Source: Burkholderia dolosa
Lineage (GTDB): Bacteria > Pseudomonadota > Gammaproteobacteria > Burkholderiales > Burkholderiaceae
Reading direction: 5' to 3'
Length of the DNA: 64,000 nt
Assembly (NCBI RefSeq): GCF_902499135.1
Contig: NZ_CABVPR010000001.1
Coordinates: forward strand, 62,001-126,000
Shown here: positions 44,804 to 54,046 of the stretch, piece after piece
Layout: each line of letters starts with the position of its first letter
How positions within the stretch are numbered: position 1 is the first letter of the stretch
Translations under genes and position numbers: made by a program
The notes under the pieces: model-generated
Told to the model about the DNA's origin: nothing
Database searches by the model: none
What the model saw: only the letters and a program-made list of their open reading frames with translations

Positions 44804-45817
44804 TCAGTGAGTTTCGACGTCGTCCGGTGCGTCACCGTTAGCGAGTCCCTCTCGCCAGTTTTTCCACGCACGATGCAGCCGGCTCGCCGAGATTGGCCGC
44901 ATGAAGCCGAGCCATTTGCCGACCCGCTCCGGCGGCACGTCATGTTCGAACAATTCGGCTGCGTACGTATTGCGCAGCGTTTGCGGACTCGCTCGCGCGG
45001 TGCGAGACGAAGTGAGCCCTGCCGATTCGACGATGGCGTCGATTGCACGCAGCATCGTCGCTTTGTGCATCGGCCGCCCCGCATGCGACGCGGGAAATAC
45101 CAAGTCACCGGCAATTTCCTGGCGCTTGCGTTCCACGAGCCACGCTTCGAGCAGCGCGATCGCGAACGACGCGAGGTGAGCTTCGCGCGCGAAATCCGGA
45201 TGCGTCGACGGAATCAGCAGTGACGTTCCGCTCGTATTGATGCAACTAATCGTGAGTACGCGCGCTTCGCCGGTTTTCACGCCGGCGCCGAGAAACGCGG
45301 CGACGAGTGCGCGGTCGCGCCGCTCTTTCCAGTACGCGGAACCGGACACGCCGATCGGAGAAAACAGATAGGCGAGCAGCTTCGCGCGCTCGGCGGGCGT
45401 CAGAAAGCTGGTCGGTTCGTTGTCGCGTGCGTTGCGCCAGTCCGCTTCGCCATCCTGAGCGATGAAGCGCGCAGGATTCATCGATGCAAGTTCAGTCCGG
45501 CGAATATGATCGAGCACGCGTTCGATCAGCCTCAGATAGCGCATCCGCTGCGTCTTGCGGATCGGCAGTTCGCCGACGAAGTTGGCGATCGACGCGGTGT
45601 CGACCGTCGCCAGATTCTTTCCGTGCGTGCGCAGCCACGCGAGAAAGGCGCCCCACTGAGCGCGATAGACATCGGCCGACGAACGGCGATAGTCCTGCAT
45701 TGCCAGCCACGCATCGAACGCGGTTTCGGGCGACAACAGCCAGTCTGCAGCGCCGCGGTCGAATAGATCCTTTTCTTCCGGGCGAACTGGCGTATCGGGG
45801 GGTAAAGGAAGGGACAT
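44804..45817 (-). CDS. Degenerate tyrosine recombinase/integrase homologue
   Basis: In this 337-aa protein an N-terminal SAM-like core-binding domain (DYRRSSADVYRAQWGAFLAWLRTHG) is followed by a catalytic-type domain. Key residues are changed. The box I Arg is Lys (GAGVKTGEARVL), the box II H-x2-R-H is QTLRN, and the LGH motif is LGF. No Tyr occurs in the usual position near the C-terminus (SASRLHRAWKNW). It therefore probably binds DNA without cutting, or is decaying. The frame itself is intact with normal codon use, which argues for selection. ATG 45817 has AAGGAAGGG upstream. Confidence 0.8.
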   Translation of the reverse strand: MSLPLPPDTPVRPEEKDLFDRGAADWLLSPETAFDAWLAMQDYRRSSADVYRAQWGAFLAWLRTHGKNLATVDTASIANFVGELPIRKTQRMRYLRLIERVLDHIRRTELASMNPARFIAQDGEADWRNARDNEPTSFLTPAERAKLLAYLFSPIGVSGSAYWKERRDRALVAAFLGAGVKTGEARVLTISCINTSGTSLLIPSTHPDFAREAHLASFAIALLEAWLVERKRQEIAGDLVFPASHAGRPMHKATMLRAIDAIVESAGLTSSRTARASPQTLRNTYAAELFEHDVPPERVGKWLGFMRPISASRLHRAWKNWREGLANGDAPDDVETH

Positions 45818-45919
45818 TTTATTTGTTCCGTTAGTTGCGTGAATGGTAGCCCTTTCCGCAACATGGCGGTCAACGGGATGACGGAGCAACGCGCCGCACG
45901 CGGTGTTCCGTTCGACGCA

Positions 45920-46297
45920 TCAATCGCCCCACGCATGGGATACGCGTCGGACGCGCTTGCGCGGCGCCGATTCGTCCGCCTTCGCTGCCGCTTCGTAAGC
46001 GAGCACGGCAAACGAAAAGACGGCGGGCAATGCGTTCGAGCGGCCGAAGTCGATCGGATCGTCGGTCTCAGGAAACGTCATGTCGGACGGTCGCTCGAAC
46101 AATTGACGCATGCCGGCCTCGTGTCGGCTCGCGAAGCCGAGATCGGCAAGCGCCTCGGCTTCGATTGCGTGCAGCAGGCGCCATGTCAGCGGCACACGCT
46201 GACGAATGTAGCGCTCGGCAATATGGCGAACGATCAGTTCGAGGTCGTGCGCTGCAGCCTTGAAGCTGAGCGCGGCCAAATCTTGTTCTTCTGTCAT
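45920..46297 (-). CDS. Hypothetical protein under a LexA-type box
   Basis: This 125-aa protein begins MTEEQDLAALSFKAAAHDLE and contains a helical, Arg-rich middle (IVRHIAERYIRQRVPLTWRLLHAIEAEALADLG). The tail is FSFAVLAYEAAAKADES-APRKRVRR. I recognise no family. ATG 46297 is chosen because AGGAG is well spaced upstream. A near-ideal LexA operator lies 69 bases upstream, so SOS induction is likely. It is transcribed towards the recombinase homologue. Confidence 0.7.
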   Translation of the reverse strand: MTEEQDLAALSFKAAAHDLELIVRHIAERYIRQRVPLTWRLLHAIEAEALADLGFASRHEAGMRQLFERPSDMTFPETDDPIDFGRSNALPAVFSFAVLAYEAAAKADESAPRKRVRRVSHAWGD

Positions 46298-46365
46298 CGC
46301 AGGCTCCTGTCGGCCGGGGCGGGCTTCGGTACGGCGCCCAGCCCGTGCATGGCGGAATGTCCGTA

Positions 46366-46385
46366 TACTGTACAAACATACAGTA
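46366..46385 (-). promoter_or_regulatory. LexA (SOS) box
   Basis: TACTGTACAAACATACAGTA contains CTGT-N8-ACAG with conserved flanking TA on both sides, the consensus of proteobacterial LexA boxes. It lies between the XRE-cupin gene stop and the gene starting at 46297, both on the minus strand, so it should control the latter. Confidence 0.75.
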
Positions 46386-46423
46386 CTCCGCGCAACTGGC
46401 CATTCGGCCGACTATGCACGCCT

Positions 46424-47035
46424 TCAGCGATGGATCACGATCAACAGTGCACGCGCTTCGGCCTTGCCTGGATTGCGGATGGCGTGCGGCGCGTCGGCCG
46501 GATAGCGCGCGGTGTCGCCCGCTTTCAGGCGCCGGCTCGCCGCGGCGGCCTCGATTTCCATCGCGCCCTGCAAGACGGTGAGGTGCTCGCGCGTGCCGGG
46601 TTCGTGTGCGTTCGATACGAGTGCGCCGCCAGCCGGCAGCGTGAGTTCGTACCACTCGAATTTGCCGGCGAGATCGATCGGCCCCCACACGCGCAGCTGA
46701 TAACGGCCGTCATGTCCGGCGAGCGTCGGAATGTCGTGCGGGCCGTCGACGCGGATCGTCTCCGGCGTCTTCGGCTGCGAGAACAGCTCGTCGAGCGTGA
46801 TGCCGAGCGCGTTCGTCAGCCGCCACGCGACCGCGATCGTCGGGTTGGCCTTGTCGCGCTCGATTTCGGAGAGCATCGACTTCGATACGCCGGCCGCTCG
46901 CGACAGGTCGTCGAGCGTCAGCCGGCGTTCGTTGCGCAGGCGCTGGATTTGCTCGCCGACGCGCGGCGGCGTGGTGGCCGGCGGCTGCGGCACGGCGCTC
47001 GCCGGCGTGCGCCGCGATCCGGAGGAACTTGCCAT
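46424..47035 (-). CDS. XRE-family regulator with cupin sensor domain
   Basis: This 203-aa protein has an HTH_3 domain at about residues 27-85 (IQRLRNERRLTLDDLSRAAGVSKSMLSEIERDKANPTIAVAWRLTNALGITLDELF). A cupin_2 domain follows (FEWYELTLPAGGALVSNAHEPGTREHLTVLQGAMEIEA, KAGDTARYPADAPHAIRNPG) with potential metal His residues. Such proteins repress amino-acid or polyamine catabolic genes. It is divergent from kbl-tdh, so threonine catabolism is the likely target. Confidence 0.9.
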   Translation of the reverse strand: MASSSGSRRTPASAVPQPPATTPPRVGEQIQRLRNERRLTLDDLSRAAGVSKSMLSEIERDKANPTIAVAWRLTNALGITLDELFSQPKTPETIRVDGPHDIPTLAGHDGRYQLRVWGPIDLAGKFEWYELTLPAGGALVSNAHEPGTREHLTVLQGAMEIEAAAASRRLKAGDTARYPADAPHAIRNPGKAEARALLIVIHR

Positions 47036-47059
47036 TTGAATTCCGTTCGCTTAGAGTTG

Positions 47060-47093
47060 TTCGGTATTTCGAATTCAGGTTCGGAATATCGGA
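47060..47093. promoter_or_regulatory. Paired operator-like repeats between XRE gene and kbl
   Basis: TTCGGTATTTCGAA (47060-47073) and TTCGGAATATCGGA (47080-47093) are similar 14-mers exactly 20 bases apart in the divergent promoter region. They are candidate binding sites for the XRE-cupin regulator. A TATAAC hexamer at 47120-47125 could be the kbl -10 element. Confidence 0.5.
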
Positions 47094-47195
47094 TAAATGC
47101 GGTCAATCGAACGACCGACTATAACAGTAGCAGCCCGTCGCGCAGCCGCCACGAGCGGTGTCGACGGATTGCGAATTCCTGTCAGGAGCTTTGCG

Positions 47196-48395
47196 ATGCG
47201 TGATGCCTTTCTCGCCCACGTGCGCGGGACGCTCGACCAGATCCGCGCGGACGGTTTTTACAAGACCGAGCGCGAGATCGCGAGTCCCCAGGCGGCGGCC
47301 GTGCAGCTCGCCGGCGGTGCCGGCGTGCTGAATTTCTGCGCGAACAACTATCTCGGGCTCGCGAACGACCCGCGCCTGATCGCTGCAGCGAAGGCCGGTC
47401 TCGATCAGGACGGCTTCGGCATGGCATCGGTGCGCTTCATCTGCGGCACGCAATCCGTTCACAAGCAGCTGGAGAGCGCGCTCGCCGCGTTTCTCGGTAC
47501 CGACGACACGATCCTCTATTCGAGCTGCTTCGATGCGAATGGCGGATTGTTCGAGACGCTGCTCGACGAGAACGATGCGGTGATCAGCGACGAACTGAAC
47601 CACGCGAGCATCATCGACGGCATCCGCCTGTGCAAGGCCAAGCGCTATCGCTACCGGAACAACGATCTGTCCGATCTCGAGGCGAAGCTGAAGGAAGCCG
47701 ACGCCGCCGGCGCGCGCCACAAGCTGATCGCGACCGACGGCGTGTTCTCGATGGACGGCATCATTGCCGACCTGAAGGGCATCTGCGATCTGGCCGATCG
47801 CTACGGCGCGCTCGTGATGGTCGACGATTCGCACGCGGTCGGCTTCATCGGCACGCATGGTCGCGGCACGCCCGAGCACTGCGGCGTCGAAGGCCGTGTC
47901 GACATCATCACGGGCACGCTCGGCAAGGCGCTCGGCGGCGCGTCGGGCGGCTACGTCGCCGCGCGTCGCGAGATCGTCGAGCTGTTGCGTCAGCGCTCGC
48001 GCCCCTATCTGTTTTCGAACACGCTGACGCCGAGCATTGCCGCGGCGTCGCTGAAGGTGCTGGAACTGCTCGGCAGCGACGAAGGCGCGAAGCTGCGCGC
48101 GCGCGTGCGCGAGAACGGCGTACGGTTCCGCGAGCAAATGACCGAAGCGGGCTTCACGCTCGTGCCCGGCGCGCACCCGATCATCCCGGTGATGCTCGGC
48201 GATGCGCAGCTCGCGACGGACATGGCCGACCGGCTGCTCGGCGAAGGCGTGTACGTGATCGGCTTCTCGTTCCCGGTCGTACCGCGCGGTCGCGCGCGCA
48301 TCCGCACGCAGATGAGCGCCGCGCATACGCCGGAACAGATCGATCGGGCGGTCGCCGCGTTCGTGCGCGTCGGCCAGTCGCTCGGCATCGTCTGA
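47196..48395 (+). CDS. kbl: 2-amino-3-ketobutyrate CoA ligase (glycine C-acetyltransferase)
   Basis: This 399-aa PLP enzyme of the alpha-oxoamine synthase family has [17 protein letters not shown] and [35 protein letters not shown] and [21 protein letters not shown] precede [16 protein letters not shown], which carries the PLP lysine. It cleaves 2-amino-3-oxobutyrate with CoA to glycine and acetyl-CoA. AGGAG at 47184-47188 supports ATG 47196. tdh follows 13 bases later, completing the threonine-to-glycine pathway. Confidence 0.97.
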   Translation: MRDAFLAHVRGTLDQIRADGFYKTEREIASPQAAAVQLAGGAGVLNFCANNYLGLANDPRLIAAAKAGLDQDGFGMASVRFICGTQSVHKQLESALAAFLGTDDTILYSSCFDANGGLFETLLDENDAVISDELNHASIIDGIRLCKAKRYRYRNNDLSDLEAKLKEADAAGARHKLIATDGVFSMDGIIADLKGICDLADRYGALVMVDDSHAVGFIGTHGRGTPEHCGVEGRVDIITGTLGKALGGASGGYVAARREIVELLRQRSRPYLFSNTLTPSIAAASLKVLELLGSDEGAKLRARVRENGVRFREQMTEAGFTLVPGAHPIIPVMLGDAQLATDMADRLLGEGVYVIGFSFPVVPRGRARIRTQMSAAHTPEQIDRAVAAFVRVGQSLGIV

Positions 48396-48408
48396 CGGAG
48401 GCGCGACC

Positions 48409-49437
48409 ATGAAAGCACTGGCAAAGCTCGAACGCGCACCCGGCCTCACGCTCACGCGCGTGAAGCGGCCCGAAGTCGGCCACAACGACGTGCTGATCAA
48501 GATCCGTCGCACCGCGATCTGCGGTACCGACATCCATATCTGGAAGTGGGACGACTGGGCGCAGAAGACGATTCCCGTGCCGATGCACGTCGGCCACGAG
48601 TATGTCGGCGAGATCGTCGAGATGGGTCAGGAGGTGCGCGGCTTCGCGATCGGCGATCGCGTGTCCGGCGAAGGCCACATCACGTGCGGTTTCTGCCGGA
48701 ACTGCCGTGCGGGGCGCCGGCATCTGTGCCGCAACACGATCGGCGTCGGCGTGAACCGCGAAGGCGCGTTTGCCGAGTATCTGGCGATTCCCGCGTTCAA
48801 CGCATTCAAGATTCCGCCGGAGATTTCCGACGATCTCGCATCGATCTTCGATCCGTTCGGCAACGCGACGCATACGGCACTGTCGTTCAATCTCGTCGGC
48901 GAAGACGTGCTGATCACCGGCGCCGGTCCGATCGGCATCATGGCCGTCGCGATCGCCAAGCACGTCGGTGCGAGAAATGTCGTCATCACCGATATCAACG
49001 ATTACCGGCTCGAACTCGCGCGCAAGATGGGCGCGACGCGAGCGGTCAACGTTTCGCGCGAATCGCTGCGCGACGTGATGGCCGACCTGCACATGACCGA
49101 AGGTTTCGACGTCGGGCTGGAAATGTCCGGCGTGCCGAGCGCGTTCACGAACATGCTCGAGGCGATGAATCACGGCGGCAAGGTCGCGCTGCTCGGCATT
49201 CCGCCTGCGCAGACGGCGATCGACTGGAACCAGGTGATCTTCAAGGGGCTCGAGATCAAAGGCATCTACGGTCGCGAAATGTTCGAAACCTGGTACAAGA
49301 TGGTCGCGATGCTGCAAAGCGGTCTCGACCTGTCGCCGATCATCACGCATCGATTCGCGGCCGACGATTACGAGAAGGGCTTCGCCGCGATGCTGTCCGG
49401 TGAAAGCGGCAAGGTGATTCTCGACTGGACGGTCTGA
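48409..49437 (+). CDS. tdh: L-threonine 3-dehydrogenase
   Basis: This 342-aa zinc medium-chain dehydrogenase has catalytic-zinc Cys in [16 protein letters not shown] and His-Glu in [15 protein letters not shown]. The structural zinc cysteines are in [15 protein letters not shown], and the NAD fold is [34 protein letters not shown]. It oxidises threonine to 2-amino-3-oxobutyrate, the substrate of Kbl encoded just upstream. Confidence 0.98.
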   Translation: MKALAKLERAPGLTLTRVKRPEVGHNDVLIKIRRTAICGTDIHIWKWDDWAQKTIPVPMHVGHEYVGEIVEMGQEVRGFAIGDRVSGEGHITCGFCRNCRAGRRHLCRNTIGVGVNREGAFAEYLAIPAFNAFKIPPEISDDLASIFDPFGNATHTALSFNLVGEDVLITGAGPIGIMAVAIAKHVGARNVVITDINDYRLELARKMGATRAVNVSRESLRDVMADLHMTEGFDVGLEMSGVPSAFTNMLEAMNHGGKVALLGIPPAQTAIDWNQVIFKGLEIKGIYGREMFETWYKMVAMLQSGLDLSPIITHRFAADDYEKGFAAMLSGESGKVILDWTV

Positions 49438-49530
49438 GTGCCGGCGGGGCGCGCGGACGGTTCGCCGCGCGCTCCGGCTTTACCGGAGTACGGATTCAAA
49501 AGCTCGGCGGGGGCTCGATTCCCGACGTAA

Positions 49531-49547
49531 GGTGAGATTATTCGGGA
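49531..49547 (-). repeat. Isolated inverted iteron
   Basis: The minus-strand TCCCGAATAATCTCACC matches the origin 17-mer at nearly all positions. It lies about 6.4 kb right of the core array. Confidence 0.75.
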
Positions 49548-49990
49548 GTCGCTTCCATCGATAGAGCGGCCGCCCCGATCGTACTTCCGCGCGACCGGCC
49601 GGGCACGCCAACGAAACGTCGAAGCGCACGTTGCTCGGTGACCGAGGTGCCGCAGGGCGTAGCGCTTAGCGTTGTGTCGATAGGCATCCGTTCGCGGCAC
49701 GTCGATGCGTCGTCCGTTGGGGCGGCTGACACGATTCGATTCGTCCAACTGCATCGGTGAAATGCGTTCGCGCATTCGCGTCACTCACCTGTGCCGGTCA
49801 CACGCCTTCCTCTTTTTCACTCCCCACTCTTCATGCGTTGCGCACCGCACCGCTCCGTTCCGCACAACCGCACTTTCCCGTCACCCAGCTCGCTTGCCCT
49901 GCTTCGTCTTTTTGCCGGCAACGACCCAAACGCGACGAAGCGTCCCCCGAACGCGCGGCGCCGACGCCGACCGCGATTTCAAAAAAGCCG

Positions 49991-50019
49991 TTGACGGCGG
50001 AGAACGATCGTTCTACCTT
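49991..50019 (+). promoter_or_regulatory. tetR promoter with operator palindrome
   Basis: TTGACG (49991-49996) and TACCTT (50014-50019) are 17 bases apart, a plausible -35/-10 pair. The spacer is filled by the perfect 14-base palindrome AGAACGATCGTTCT (50001-50014). A TetR dimer bound there would block its own transcription. Confidence 0.6.
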
Positions 50020-50026
50020 ATCGCGC

Positions 50027-50638
50027 ATGAACACACGTGACCATTCCGGCGAACCGAACGCACGCGACCGGCTGCTCGATGCGGCTGAAGCGCTGATCTA
50101 TTCCGGCGGCATCCATGCGACAGGCGTCGATGCGATCGTGAAGCGGTCCGGTGCCGCGCGAAAAAGCTTTTATGCGCACTTCGAGTCGAAAGAGGCGCTC
50201 GTCGTCGCTGCGCTCGAACGTCGCGACGAGCGCTGGATGCGCTGGTTCGTCGACACGACGCTTGCATGCGGCAAGTCGCCGCGTGCGCAGTTGCTCGCGA
50301 TGTTCGACACGCTGCGCGACTGGTTCGCTCAACCCGACTTTCACGGCTGCGCATTCCTGAACACGTCCGGCGAGATTGCCGATGCCGACGATCCGGTGCG
50401 CGTGATCGCGCGTGTGCACAAGGAGCGCTTGCTGGCGTTCGTGCGCGAGCGGCTCGATGCGTATGCGAACGAAGCGGGAATCGATCGCCGCGGGCTCGCC
50501 CGTCTCGCGCGTCAATGGCTGGTGCTGATCGACGGTGCAATCGGCGTCGCGCTGGTCAGCGGCGATGCACATGCCGCGCGCGATGCACGCGCTGCGGCCG
50601 AACTGCTGCTCGACGCCGCATCGCGGTCGTCGAAGTAG
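50027..50638 (+). CDS. TetR-family transcriptional regulator
   Basis: This 203-aa regulator has HTH at about residues 14-60 ([51 protein letters not shown]) and a C-terminal ligand domain with [22 protein letters not shown], as in the TetR_C group paired with DUF1348 genes. It probably represses itself and the following gene through the palindrome at 50001-50014. The ligand is unknown. Confidence 0.92.
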   Translation: MNTRDHSGEPNARDRLLDAAEALIYSGGIHATGVDAIVKRSGAARKSFYAHFESKEALVVAALERRDERWMRWFVDTTLACGKSPRAQLLAMFDTLRDWFAQPDFHGCAFLNTSGEIADADDPVRVIARVHKERLLAFVRERLDAYANEAGIDRRGLARLARQWLVLIDGAIGVALVSGDAHAARDARAAAELLLDAASRSSK

Positions 50639-50693
50639 CGAATCCGAACCGGCTGTGAAGGTCCGCAGCCAGAACCCTGAACAGGAGCATCCG

Positions 50694-51173
50694 ATGTCCG
50701 CTTCCCCCGAAGTCCGCCCGCCCGTTCCGCCGTTTTCGCTCGAGACGGCGCGTCAGAAGGTCCGTGCCGCCGAGGACGCGTGGAATACGCGTGACCCGCA
50801 ACGCGTGTCGCTCGCCTATACGCCCGACAGCCGATGGCGCAATCGTGCGGAGTTCGTGACCGGCCGCGACGAAATCGTCGGCCTGCTGCAGCGGAAATGG
50901 ACGCGCGAACTCGATTACCGGTTGATCAAGGAATTGTGGGCGTTCGGCGGCAATCGCATCGCGGTGCGGTTTGCATACGAATGGCACGACGACGCGGGCA
51001 ACTGGTTCCGCTCGTACGGCAACGAGAACTGGGAGTTCGACGAAAACGGGCTGATGGCGCGCCGTCACGCGAGCATCAACGATCTGCCGATTCGCGACGC
51101 GGACCGTCTGTTCCACTGGCCGCTCGGACGTCGTCCGGACGATCATCCGGGGTTGTCCGATCTCGGGCTTTGA
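50694..51173 (+). CDS. DUF1348 / NTF2-like small protein
   Basis: This 159-aa protein has the SnoaL/NTF2-like fold. It shows [45 protein letters not shown], then [47 protein letters not shown], and ends [17 protein letters not shown]. This is typical of DUF1348, whose activity is unknown. AGGAG at 50682-50686 precedes the ATG. It follows tetR by 55 bases on the same strand, and both probably respond to the same compound. Confidence 0.88.
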   Translation: MSASPEVRPPVPPFSLETARQKVRAAEDAWNTRDPQRVSLAYTPDSRWRNRAEFVTGRDEIVGLLQRKWTRELDYRLIKELWAFGGNRIAVRFAYEWHDDAGNWFRSYGNENWEFDENGLMARRHASINDLPIRDADRLFHWPLGRRPDDHPGLSDLGL

Positions 51174-51768
51174 TGCAAGTCGACGATGCGAACGGTGCGC
51201 GCTCGACCCAGCGCTGAGCGCACCGTTCGGTTCCAAGGTGAGGAAATACGGGAGCCGGCACCCTAAGGTGAGGTTTTCCGGGAGAAGGGCGATGCCGGGT
51301 CGTGCTGTATCGATGCACGCACCGATCCGGCATTCGATTCGTAACGGCGTGCGCGCATCGATGCGCACGCGGCGAACACGACAAGCGCGACGCTCGATGC
51401 GCATGCACGCAAATGGCGTCCGGCGAATTGAGCACGACACACGCGAGCGCATCGATGTAGAGCTATTCGATGCACGGTTCGAAACACCCGCATCGCTCGC
51501 GCATCGGTGCAAGCAATCATGGCGCGCAACTCACCCACTCATGCAGCTACGTGGTCGCGTTCACGCGTACGCTCGATGCGGCCGCGTCGCGCATCTCAGC
51601 CATCTCACCGTAGCCGAAGTTCCCCGTCATCCGAGCTGAAACGTGACGGGTGCGCAACCGCCGATCACGACGCTCACCGTCAAGCATGACGGCTCGGATC
51701 CGCATGCAGCCATGTCGGACAAAGCGCGCTCCAACCCGTACGCATCGCGCACCGACGGCAATCTGCGC
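51174..51768. other. Gene-free region with iteron pair and CGATGC repeats
   Basis: This is 595 bases without a supportable gene. It contains two inverted iterons (51238, 51267) and many copies of TCGATGC/GCATCGA. The dyad GCGTGCGC / GCGCACGC (51347-51354 and 51363-51370) could form a hairpin with an 8-base loop. Confidence 0.45.
51238..51283 (-). repeat. Pair of inverted iterons
   Basis: The minus-strand TCCCGTATTTCCTCACC (51238-51254) and TCCCGGAAAACCTCACC (51267-51283) lie 29 bases apart start to start. The second is almost identical to origin copies. They follow the DUF1348 gene stop. Confidence 0.75.
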
Positions 51769-52854
51769 TCAGCCTGCGATCCGCGCCGCGATCGCTGCGC
51801 CGATTTCCCGCGTGCCCGCGTTGCCGCCGAGATCGCGCGTGCGCGGCCCGGTGCGCAGCACGTCCTCGATCGCGGCGACGATCGCGTCGTGCGCTTCGCG
51901 TTCGCGTCCCGCGCCGTTGCCGAGGAAGTCGAGCATCATCGCCGCCGACCAGATCATCGCGATCGGGTTCGCGATGGCCTGGCCGGCGATGTCCGGTGCG
52001 GAGCCGTGCACCGGCTCGAACAGCGACGGGAACGTGCGATCGGGGTTCAGGTTCGCCGATGGCGCGATGCCGATCGTGCCCGTACACGCGGGTCCGAGGT
52101 CGGACAGGATGTCGCCGAACAGATTCGACGCGACGACGACGTCGAAGCGATCGGGCTGCAGCACGAAACGCGCGCACAGGATGTCGATGTGCTGCTTGTC
52201 CCAGGCGATGTCCGGATAGCGTTGCGCGATTTCCGCCGCACGTGCATCCCACCACGGCATGCTGATCGCGATGCCGTTGCTCTTCGTCGCGACGGTCACG
52301 CGCTTGTCGCGGCGCTGCGCGAGTTCGAACGCGAACTTCAGCACGCGCTCCGTGCCGTGACGCGTGAAGATCGACTGCTGGACGACGACTTCGCGCTCGG
52401 TGCCTTCGAACATCGTGCCGCCGACCGACGAATACTCGCCCTCGGTGTTCTCGCGAACGATCATGAAGTCGATGTCGCCGGCGCGGCGGCCGGCGAGCGG
52501 CGACGGCACGCCGTCGAACAGGCGTGCGGGCCGCAGGTTGATGTACTGGTCGAACTCGCGCCGGAACTTCAGCAGCGAACCCCACAGCGAAATGTGATCG
52601 GGCACCGTCGCGGGCCAGCCCACCGCGCCGAACAGGATCGCGTCCATGCCGGACAACTGCGCCTTCCAGTCGTCCGGCATCATCTGGCCGTGTTGCGCGT
52701 AGTAGTCGCAGCTCGCCCAATCGATGTGACGGAAGTCGAAGCGAATGCCGAAGCGTGCGGTGACGGCTTCGAGCGCGCGCAGGCCTTCCGGCATCACTTC
52801 GCGGCCGATGCCGTCGCCGGGGATGACGGCAATCTTGTAAATCGTGTCGCTCAT
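51769..52854 (-). CDS. Tartrate/D-malate dehydrogenase (TtuC/DmlA family)
   Basis: This 361-aa beta-decarboxylating dehydrogenase has IAVIPGDGIGREVMPEGLRAL, the substrate loop GSLLKFRREFDQYINLRPARLF, IVRENTEGEYSSVGG and NLFGDILSDLGPACTGTIGIAPSANL. FEPVHGSAPDIAGQAIANP is the NAD site. TtuC/YeaU-type enzymes oxidise tartrate or D-malate. A LysR regulator is divergently transcribed 118 bases away, as in the E. coli dmlA-dmlR pair. Confidence 0.92.
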   Translation of the reverse strand: MSDTIYKIAVIPGDGIGREVMPEGLRALEAVTARFGIRFDFRHIDWASCDYYAQHGQMMPDDWKAQLSGMDAILFGAVGWPATVPDHISLWGSLLKFRREFDQYINLRPARLFDGVPSPLAGRRAGDIDFMIVRENTEGEYSSVGGTMFEGTEREVVVQQSIFTRHGTERVLKFAFELAQRRDKRVTVATKSNGIAISMPWWDARAAEIAQRYPDIAWDKQHIDILCARFVLQPDRFDVVVASNLFGDILSDLGPACTGTIGIAPSANLNPDRTFPSLFEPVHGSAPDIAGQAIANPIAMIWSAAMMLDFLGNGAGREREAHDAIVAAIEDVLRTGPRTRDLGGNAGTREIGAAIAARIAG

Positions 52855-52972
52855 GCAACTCTCCTTCGCTGATCGGGTCGCTGCCGCGGGTGGGCAGCGG
52901 AACACGACGCCATTCTATTTGTTTCCATTCGGATTAAAATCGGCCTGGACGTCAATCGACTTTCCACGAATC

Positions 52973-53902
52973 GTGAATAAATCACCGAACCTCGACGACC
53001 TGCGCGTGTTCAGCGTGGTCGTCCGCCTCGCGAGCTTCAGCGCGGCCGCCGAGCAGCTCGGCGTGTCGCCGGCGTACGTCAGCAAGCGGATCGCGTTGCT
53101 CGAAGCGCAGCTCGGCACGCGGCTGCTGCACCGGTCGACGCGTCGCGTGACGGTCACCGAAGCCGGCGAGCGCGTGTACGCGCGCGCCGAAAAAATCCTC
53201 GACGACGTCGATCATCTCGTCGAAGACGTGTCGACCACGCGTTCGGTGCCGCGCGGCACGCTGCGCATTTCGAGCAGTTTCGGCTTCGGCCGGCATGTCG
53301 TCGCGCCCGCATTGCTCGATTTCACCGCGCGCTATCCGCAACTGAACGTGCGGCTCGATCTGTTCGACCGGCTCGTCGATGTGGCAGGCGAAGGCTACGA
53401 CCTCGACGTGCGGATCGGCGACGAGGTCGCCGATCATCTGATCGCGCGCCGCCTCGCCGCGAATTACCGCGTGCTGTGCGCGTCGCCGGACTACCTTGCG
53501 CGACGCGGCACGCCACGTTCGCTCGCGGATCTCGCGTCGCACGACTGTCTGGCGATCAAGGAGCGCGACCATCCGTTCGGCGTATGGCGGCTGAACGTGC
53601 GCGGCGAGACGGCGACGGTGAAAGTCGGCGGCGCGCTGTCGACGAATCATGGCGAAGTCGCGGTGCAATGGGCGCTCGCCGGGCGCGGGATCGTGTTGCG
53701 CTCGATCTGGGAGGCCGGGCCGCTGATCGAGCGGCGCGCATTGTGTCGCGTGCTGCCGGACGCGATTCAGCCGGCGAACATCTGGGCCGTGTATCCGGAG
53801 CGCGTCGCGGCATCCGCGAAAGTGCGCGTGTGCGTCGATTTTCTGGCGGACGCGTTCAAGGAACTGAATGCGTCCGCAGGCGACGATACGGCGCGATCGT
53901 AG
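52973..53902 (+). CDS. LysR-family regulator, DmlR-like
   Basis: This 309-aa LysR protein has HTH LRVFSVVVRLASFSAAAEQLGVSPAYVSKRIALLEAQLGTRLL at about residues 9-50 and a typical effector domain (LRISSSFGFGRHVVAPALLDF, DVRIGDEVADHLIARRL). GTG 52973 is preferred because it gives the standard N-terminus NKSPNLDDLRVF. It is divergent from the tartrate/malate dehydrogenase, its probable target. The 118-base gap is AT-richer and should carry the shared promoter. Confidence 0.88.
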   Translation: MNKSPNLDDLRVFSVVVRLASFSAAAEQLGVSPAYVSKRIALLEAQLGTRLLHRSTRRVTVTEAGERVYARAEKILDDVDHLVEDVSTTRSVPRGTLRISSSFGFGRHVVAPALLDFTARYPQLNVRLDLFDRLVDVAGEGYDLDVRIGDEVADHLIARRLAANYRVLCASPDYLARRGTPRSLADLASHDCLAIKERDHPFGVWRLNVRGETATVKVGGALSTNHGEVAVQWALAGRGIVLRSIWEAGPLIERRALCRVLPDAIQPANIWAVYPERVAASAKVRVCVDFLADAFKELNASAGDDTARS

Positions 53903-53905
53903 AAA

Positions 53906-53922
53906 GGTGAGCGTTTACGGGA
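53906..53922 (-). repeat. Isolated inverted iteron
   Basis: The minus-strand TCCCGTAAACGCTCACC begins four bases after the LysR gene stop and matches the 17-mer consensus. Confidence 0.75.
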
Positions 53923-54046
53923 GCAGTGACCACGGGTGACGAGCGGCTCGCAAAACGGTGAAACGTGAGCCGCATCTGCGCGACGTCATTCACCATTCGC
54001 CATTCACCGTCGAACTACGCGACCGCGCGATCGACGCGCGCCGACA

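Larger units (their letters stand above)
49438..50026. other. Intergenic region between tdh and tetR
   Basis: This is 589 bases without a convincing gene. A GC-rich dyad GCGCGCGG/CCGCGCGC (49449-49456 and 49465-49472) after tdh may act as terminator. It also contains an inverted iteron at 49531 and the tetR promoter/operator at its right end. Confidence 0.45.

Noticed and set aside
44804-45817. Recombinase homologue considered as evidence of a prophage or integrative element
   Set aside because: No phage or transfer genes, tRNA or att-like repeats flank it, and its catalytic residues are missing.
50168-50181. TTTTATGCGCACTT considered as a sixth parS site
   Set aside because: Only the left half matches the palindrome, and it lies inside the tetR coding sequence.
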